This document shows positions 60,801-64,000 of a stretch of DNA of 64,000 bases, one piece after another. The stretch covers positions 11,334,001 through 11,398,000 of the forward strand of contig OY727099.1 of NCBI GenBank assembly GCA_963402885.1. Reading direction: 5' to 3'. The DNA comes from Antedon bifida (lineage: Eukaryota; Echinodermata; Crinoidea; Comatulida; Antedonidae). Each line of letters starts with the position of its first letter. Position 1 is the first letter of the stretch. The notes beneath the pieces were generated by a model. The model saw nothing but the letters and a program-made list of their open reading frames with translations. It searched no databases and was not told the origin of the DNA. The translations under genes and the position numbers were made by a program.

Positions 60801-61154
60801 AGCTGGTCGTAGAAAAATAAACCTTAGATTACTACACATGATAAAATAAAAGGTTAGCTGTAAAACAGTGTCCTCTCTTTAAATTAGAACTGTAGAAAAA
60901 AGAAGAAAAAAACCTTCTTACCCTCTCTTCTTTTTCAACTTGAAGTTTTTCATTTTCCATTCTCTCTCTCTCAAGTTCCTTAAGTTTCTCAAGAGCCTCT
61001 TGTAGAGGACCACACAGATGGGAGTATTCTACGATGGCACAGGTGTATGCTACAAGCGTACCAGCATCTTCTGAACTGTAGCGAGTTGTAGCAATTGTGA
61101 TACCTTCACCTCCTGAGGGCGACTTACGAGATGATGCTGGCAATTTTGGTCCTC
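48869..61154 (-). CDS. DNHD1: divergent dynein heavy chain, probably DNHD1; C-terminal 1403 residues, 5' end outside the window
   Basis: Minus-strand exons in gene order: 61154-60922, 60058-59853, 59681-59444, 59232-59050, 58677-58522, 58377-58168, 57329-57184, 56994-56809, 56424-56368, 55858-55747, 55405-55232, 55105-54870, 54332-54110, 53956-53765, 53584-53390, 52896-52680, 52287-52157, 51789-51772, 51328-51214, 50908-50745, 50620-50504, 50211-49996, 49755-49594, 49192-48869. All are GT-AG and in frame. The region covers the second stalk coiled coil, AAA5, AAA6 and the C-terminal domain: NPSFRLYLHTTN, TLSRSLLEKD, LRAFRPDRIMQAA, GSWVLLQNGQNAAG, RGRFGRAGWNLPEDM, FPAFWLGAFF, GMFVYGIYIWGCTWE. 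Motifs are recognisable but more divergent than in axonemal or cytoplasmic heavy chains: the usual LQNCHL is LQNGQN, and the C terminus ends in LRGLAATIRPF. Divergence, not a specific signature, is why I favour DNHD1, a dynein-like protein linked in mammals to sperm flagella. The assignment to dynein heavy chain is firm; the paralogue is not. Confidence 0.85.
49193..49593 (-). other. last intron of the dynein-like gene
   Basis: Contains AATAATAAT and a stretch (AGTGACGGATCCAGGATTTT at about 49482) that resembles an end sequence common to many invertebrate DNA transposons. This is only a fragment. Confidence 0.35.
50931..51018. mobile_element. MITE, CTGTCTACACTATCAAAC family, one-ended copy
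   Basis: Right half only: GTCCATATATGGACATGATG, then GTGTCAAACTTAGTTTGATA and GTGTAGACAGAGTTT. It begins about 20 bases inside the intron, upstream of exon 50908-50745 in gene order. Confidence 0.6.
51772..51789 (-). CDS. DNHD1: 18-bp microexon of the dynein-like gene
   Basis: On the minus strand, CTGCTATATTAG is followed by GATGATGGTCATTTAATG and then the donor GTAAGATT. The segment is exactly six codons (DDGHLM). Both neighbouring exons end and begin at phase 0, so inclusion or skipping keeps the frame. It encodes an acidic hexapeptide between ...GVHSSTE and TTLGDDQYV... in the C-terminal domain. There is no independent proof that it is used. Confidence 0.5.
52014..52116. mobile_element. 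MITE, CTGTCTACACTATCAAAC family, truncated copy
   Basis: TAAAGCTATCAAAAAAAGTG, with two copies of AAATATGGTAGTGATATG, then CATCATGTCCATATATAGAC and AGAGCTTTA. The right arm is shortened by deletion and the internal module is duplicated. Confidence 0.65.
52495..52640. repeat. possible degenerate tRNA-derived SINE fragment
   Basis: A perfect RNA polymerase III B-box-like GGTTCGAATCC lies at about 52613-52623. I see no correctly spaced A box, and the region does not fold as a tRNA. Confidence 0.25.
52897..53389 (-). other. dynein-gene intron
   Basis: AT-rich, with an (AT)n run near 53080. The plus-strand open frame here overlaps no recognisable protein. Confidence 0.4.
54333..54869 (-). other. 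dynein-gene intron with a two-copy direct repeat
   Basis: AGGAGAGACAAAAGATGTCA followed by GACCAC occurs at about 54401 and again at 54551, each followed by CTCTGACTAACA and ATTGTAAATAATTTT. No other feature is seen. Confidence 0.55.
55859..56808 (-). other. dynein-gene introns around the 57-bp exon
   Basis: Unique AT-rich sequence on both sides of the small exon 56424-56368. Nothing else is recognised. Confidence 0.4.
56368..56424 (-). CDS. DNHD1: 57-bp basic exon of the dynein-like gene, candidate cassette
   Basis: Acceptor CTCATCTTTAG and donor CCG|GTATGTG frame 57 bases that enter and leave in phase 2. They encode FLACKKPRKKSVSLKTMHR. Canonical heavy chains show no such lysine/arginine-rich insert between the helix here ending DASIKHSE and the conserved TYSACMTLSRSLLEKD block. 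It is symmetric and so could be skipped without frameshift. Confidence 0.6.
57695..58134. mobile_element. MITE, CTGTCTACACTATCAAAC family, split by a SINE
   Basis: Left part TAAAGCCCAAACAGAAAAAA, then GTGTGATGTGCCCAAATA and CATCATGTCCATATATG. The right part resumes ATATATGGGCACATCACATT and ends TTTGATAGTGTAGACAAGGC with TTTA. The interruption falls at the ATATAT centre of the element. Confidence 0.75.
57771..58075 (+). mobile_element. tRNA-derived SINE
   Basis: The head carries an A-box-like TGGCGCAGTGTG (about 57782) and a B-box GTTCGAATCC (57826-57835) with tRNA-like spacing. Then come the core words CCTTGGGCAAGATACTTTA and GTGTATAAATGGGAACC, and the tail GCGCTATATAAGAATG. Flanking ATATATG on both sides is a likely target duplication. 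The order of promoter head, core and tail supports a SINE rather than a tRNA gene. Confidence 0.75.
60059..60921 (-). other. dynein-gene intron
   Basis: AT-rich intron between the first two stalk-encoding exons in the window. No repeat or coding feature is recognised. Confidence 0.5.
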
Positions 61155-61522
61155 CTGTTACAGGTGGGAAAAACAATTTTAATATCAATTTGGACGATAA
61201 TCAGAAAGATAAAATATAGAGTAGTTACAGATCATGAACACACTTATGGGAGACTAAGGGTACTGTTCTGTGATTACTATTTAGGAGCATTGAAATATTA
61301 ATCTTTTTTTTTCAAATATATTTTTACCTTTGTGTTTGTTAGGTTGATTTTGGTTACCTCTTCTGCCATTATAAAGACATAGCCCTTTAGGACCAATGTT
61401 ATGTTTTCAAAAAATAATTTCTTTCTTTTAACTGACAAGTTTGAGTAAACCAGGGAAGAGTGAAATTACTAATTATTATATCTAATTGTTCATACAGATT
61501 TTATCAGAACTGTAGACTGTAA
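61155..61522 (-). other. dynein-gene intron adjoining the 64-bp array
   Basis: Unique AT-rich sequence between the exon acceptor at 61155-61156 and the first array unit. No further exon is seen. Confidence 0.5.
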
Positions 61523-64000
61523 ACGTATTAGCTTATGCCTACCTGGTACATCAAGTAAAGACCCTTCCCCAGTGACCCCTTCTCAAATACATTATTTTAT
61601 GCCTACCTGGTAAATCGAGTAAAGACCCTTCCCCAGTGACCCCTTCTCAAATGTATTAGCTTATGCCTACCTGGTACATCAAGTAAGGACCCTTCCCCAG
61701 TGACCCCTTCTCAAATACATTATTTTATGCCTACCTGGTACATCGAGTAAAGACCCTTCCCCAGTGACCCCTTCTCAAATGTATTAGCTTATGCCTACCT
61801 GGTACATCAAGTAAGGACCCTTCCCCAGTGACCCCTTCTCAAATACATTATTTTATGCCTACCTGGTACATCGAGTAAAGACCCTTCCCCAGTGACCCCT
61901 TCTCAAATACATTATTTTATGTCTACCTGGTACATCGAGTAAAGACCCTTCCCCAGTGACCCCTTCTCAAATGTATTAGCTTATGCCTACCTGGTACATC
62001 GAGTAAAGACCCTTCCCCAGTGACCCCTTCTCAAATGTATTATTTTATGCCTACCTGGTACATCGAGTAAAGACCCTTCCCCAGTGACCCCTTCTCAAAT
62101 GTATTAGCTTATGCCTACCTGGTACATCGAGTAAAAACCCTTCCCCAGTGACCCCCTCTCAAATACATTATTTTATGCCTACCTGGTACATCGAGTAAAG
62201 ACCCTTCCCCAGTGACCCCTTCTCACTTACATTATTTTATGCCTACCTGGTACATCGAGTAAAGACCCTTCCCCAGTGACCCCTTCTCAAATGTATTAGC
62301 TTATGCCTACCTGGTACATCGAGTAAAGACCCTTCCCCAGTGACCCCTTCTCAAATGTATTAGCTTATGCCTACCTGGTACATCGAGTAAAGACCCTTCC
62401 TCAGTGACCCCCTCTCAAATGTATTAGCTTATGCCTACCTGGTACATCGAGTAAAGACCCTTCCCCAGTGACCCCTTCTCACTTACATTATTTTATGCCT
62501 ACCTGGTACATCGAGTAAAGACCCTTCCCCAGTGACCCCTTCTCACTTACATTATTTTATGCCTACCTGGTACATCAAGTAAGGACACTTCCCCAGTGAC
62601 GCCTTCTCAAATGTATTAGCTTATGCCTACCTGGTACATCGAGTAAAGACCCTTCCCCAGTGACCCCCTCTCAAATGTATTAGCTTATGCCTACCTGGTA
62701 CATCGAGTAAAGACCCTTCCCCAGTGACCCCCTTCTCACTTACATTATTTTATGCCTACCTGGTACATCGAGTAAAGACCCTTCCCCAGTGACCCCTTCT
62801 CAAATACATTATTTTATGCCTACCTGGTACATCGAGTAAAGACCCTTCCCCAGTGACTCCTTCTCAAATGTATTAGCTTATGCCTACCTGGTACATCGAG
62901 TAAAGACCCTTCCCCAGTGACCCCCTCTCAAATACATTATTTTATGCCTACCTGGTACATCGAGTAAAGACCCTTCCCCAGTGACCCCTTCTCAATGTAT
63001 TAGCTTATGCCTACCAGGTACATCGAGTAAAGACCCTTCCCCAGTGACCCCTTCTCAATGTATTAGCTTATGCCTACCTGGTACATCAAGTAAAGACCCT
63101 TCCCCAGTGACCCCCTCTCAAATGTATTAGCTTATGCCTACCTGGTACATCGAGTAAAGACCCTTCCCCAGTGACCCCCTCTCAAATACATTATTTTATG
63201 CCTACCTGGTACATCGAGTAAAGACCCTTCCCCAGTGACCCCCTCTCAAATGTATTAGCTTATGCCTACCTGGTACATCGAGTAAAGACCCTTCCCCAGT
63301 GACCCCCTCTCAAATACATTATTTTATGCCTACCTGGTACATCGAGTAAAGACCCTTCCCCAGTGACCCCTTCTCAATGTATTAGCTTATGCCTACCTGG
63401 TACATCAAGTAAAGACCCTTCCCCAGTGTCCCCCTCTCAAATGTATTAGCTTATGCCTACCTGGTACATCGAGTAAAGACCCTTCCCCAGTGACCCCCTC
63501 TCAAATACATTATTTTATGCCTACCTGGTACATCGAGTAAAGACCCTTCCCCAGTGACCCCTTCTCAATGTATTAGCTTATGCCTACCTGGTACATCGAG
63601 TAAAGACCCTTCCCCAGTGACCCCTTCTCAATGTATTAGCTTATGCCTACCTGGTACATCGAGTAAAGACCCTTCCCCAGTGACCCCTTCTCAATGTATT
63701 AGCTTATGCCTACCTGGTACATCAAGTAAAGACCCTTCCCCAGTGACCCCCTCTCAAATGTATTAGCTTATGCCTACCTGGTACATCGAGTAAAGACCCT
63801 TCCCCAGTGACCCCCTCTCAAATACATTATTTTATGCCTACCTGGTACATCGAGTAAAGACCCTTCCCCAGTGACCCCCTCTCAAATACATTATTTTATG
63901 CCTACCTGGTACATCGAGTAAAGACCCTTCCCCAGTGACCCCTTCTCAATGTATTAGCTTATGCCTACCTGGTACATCAAGTAAAGACCCTTCCCCAGTG
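61523..64000 (-). repeat. 64-bp tandem array, about 38 copies, each with an exon 3' end and splice donor of the dynein-like gene
   Basis: Units are 64 bp (some 63), for example with CCTACCTGG at 61538, 61602, 61666 and 61730, and continue past the window end. On the minus strand each unit reads an open segment for EGVTGEGSLLDVP, then CCAG|GTAGGC, a strong donor. Its phase (1) fits the next exon at 61154, which starts GA GGA CCA (GGPKLPAS). The roughly 25-bp linker occurs in two main types, ATGTATTAGCTT and ATACATTATTTT (plus strand), partly alternating. TGA stands immediately before the GAA codon in every linker type, so the array is not one long coding exon. At least one copy, or its parent just outside the window, must be the real exon end. 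Confidence 0.85.

Noticed and set aside
63554..63766. Plus-strand frame with repeated GTSSKDPSPVTPSQ
   Set aside because: It arises where several array units are 63 bp instead of 64. The dynein splice phase supports the minus strand.
61523..64000. CRISPR-like array
   Set aside because: Repeats and linkers are both repetitive, there are no unique spacers, and the genome is a eukaryote with spliced genes.

Overview
This is a eukaryotic, intron-rich, AT-rich window. Coding segments have GT-AG boundaries, and between them lie long introns full of small inverted-repeat elements and minisatellites. The gene set, a recurrent TAGGCCTA word, and SINE/MITE types familiar from marine deuterostomes suggest a marine invertebrate animal, probably an echinoderm or close relative. 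That placement is an inference, not a proof.

Layout: (1) 1-1500 is mostly intergenic and holds one possible terminal exon of an unknown minus-strand gene. (2) 1.5-6.7 kb, plus strand: an SR splicing factor with one RRM, a CCHC zinc knuckle and an RS tail (SRSF7-like; four coding exons, 190 aa). (3) 6.77-10.7 kb: mobile DNA, made up of a MITE, a cluster of CAACGCAAG-type inverted-repeat elements, and a decayed non-LTR retrotransposon inserted among them. (4) 10.8-12.7 kb, plus: a complete NUS1 (Nogo-B receptor) gene, five coding exons, 269 aa. (5) 15.5-46.2 kb, plus: a complete ARID1 (BAF250/Osa) gene, 16 coding exons that join in frame to 2358 aa. Exon 7 contains a 30-bp coding minisatellite; the introns hold several minisatellites, a Harbinger-like deletion derivative and pogo-like MITEs. 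(6) 46.2-48.7 kb: the 3' ends of two convergent genes, separated by a roughly 185-bp satellite whose units each contain a long palindrome. (7) 48.9 kb to the window end, minus strand: the C-terminal 1403 aa of a divergent dynein heavy chain, probably DNHD1, in about 24 exons. Its upstream side runs into a 64-bp tandem array of about 38 copies.

The genes have unrelated jobs: mRNA splicing and export, dolichol/protein glycosylation, SWI/SNF chromatin remodelling, and a dynein-like motor. There is no operon logic.

The most unusual feature is the 64-bp array at 61.5-64 kb. Each copy repeats the 3' end of a dynein coding exon together with its 5' splice site, and the recurrent differences between copies are synonymous in the dynein frame. 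Other points worth checking are a short SRSF7 isoform made by intronic polyadenylation, an 18-bp microexon and a 57-bp basic cassette exon in the dynein gene, and the palindromic satellite between the convergent genes.
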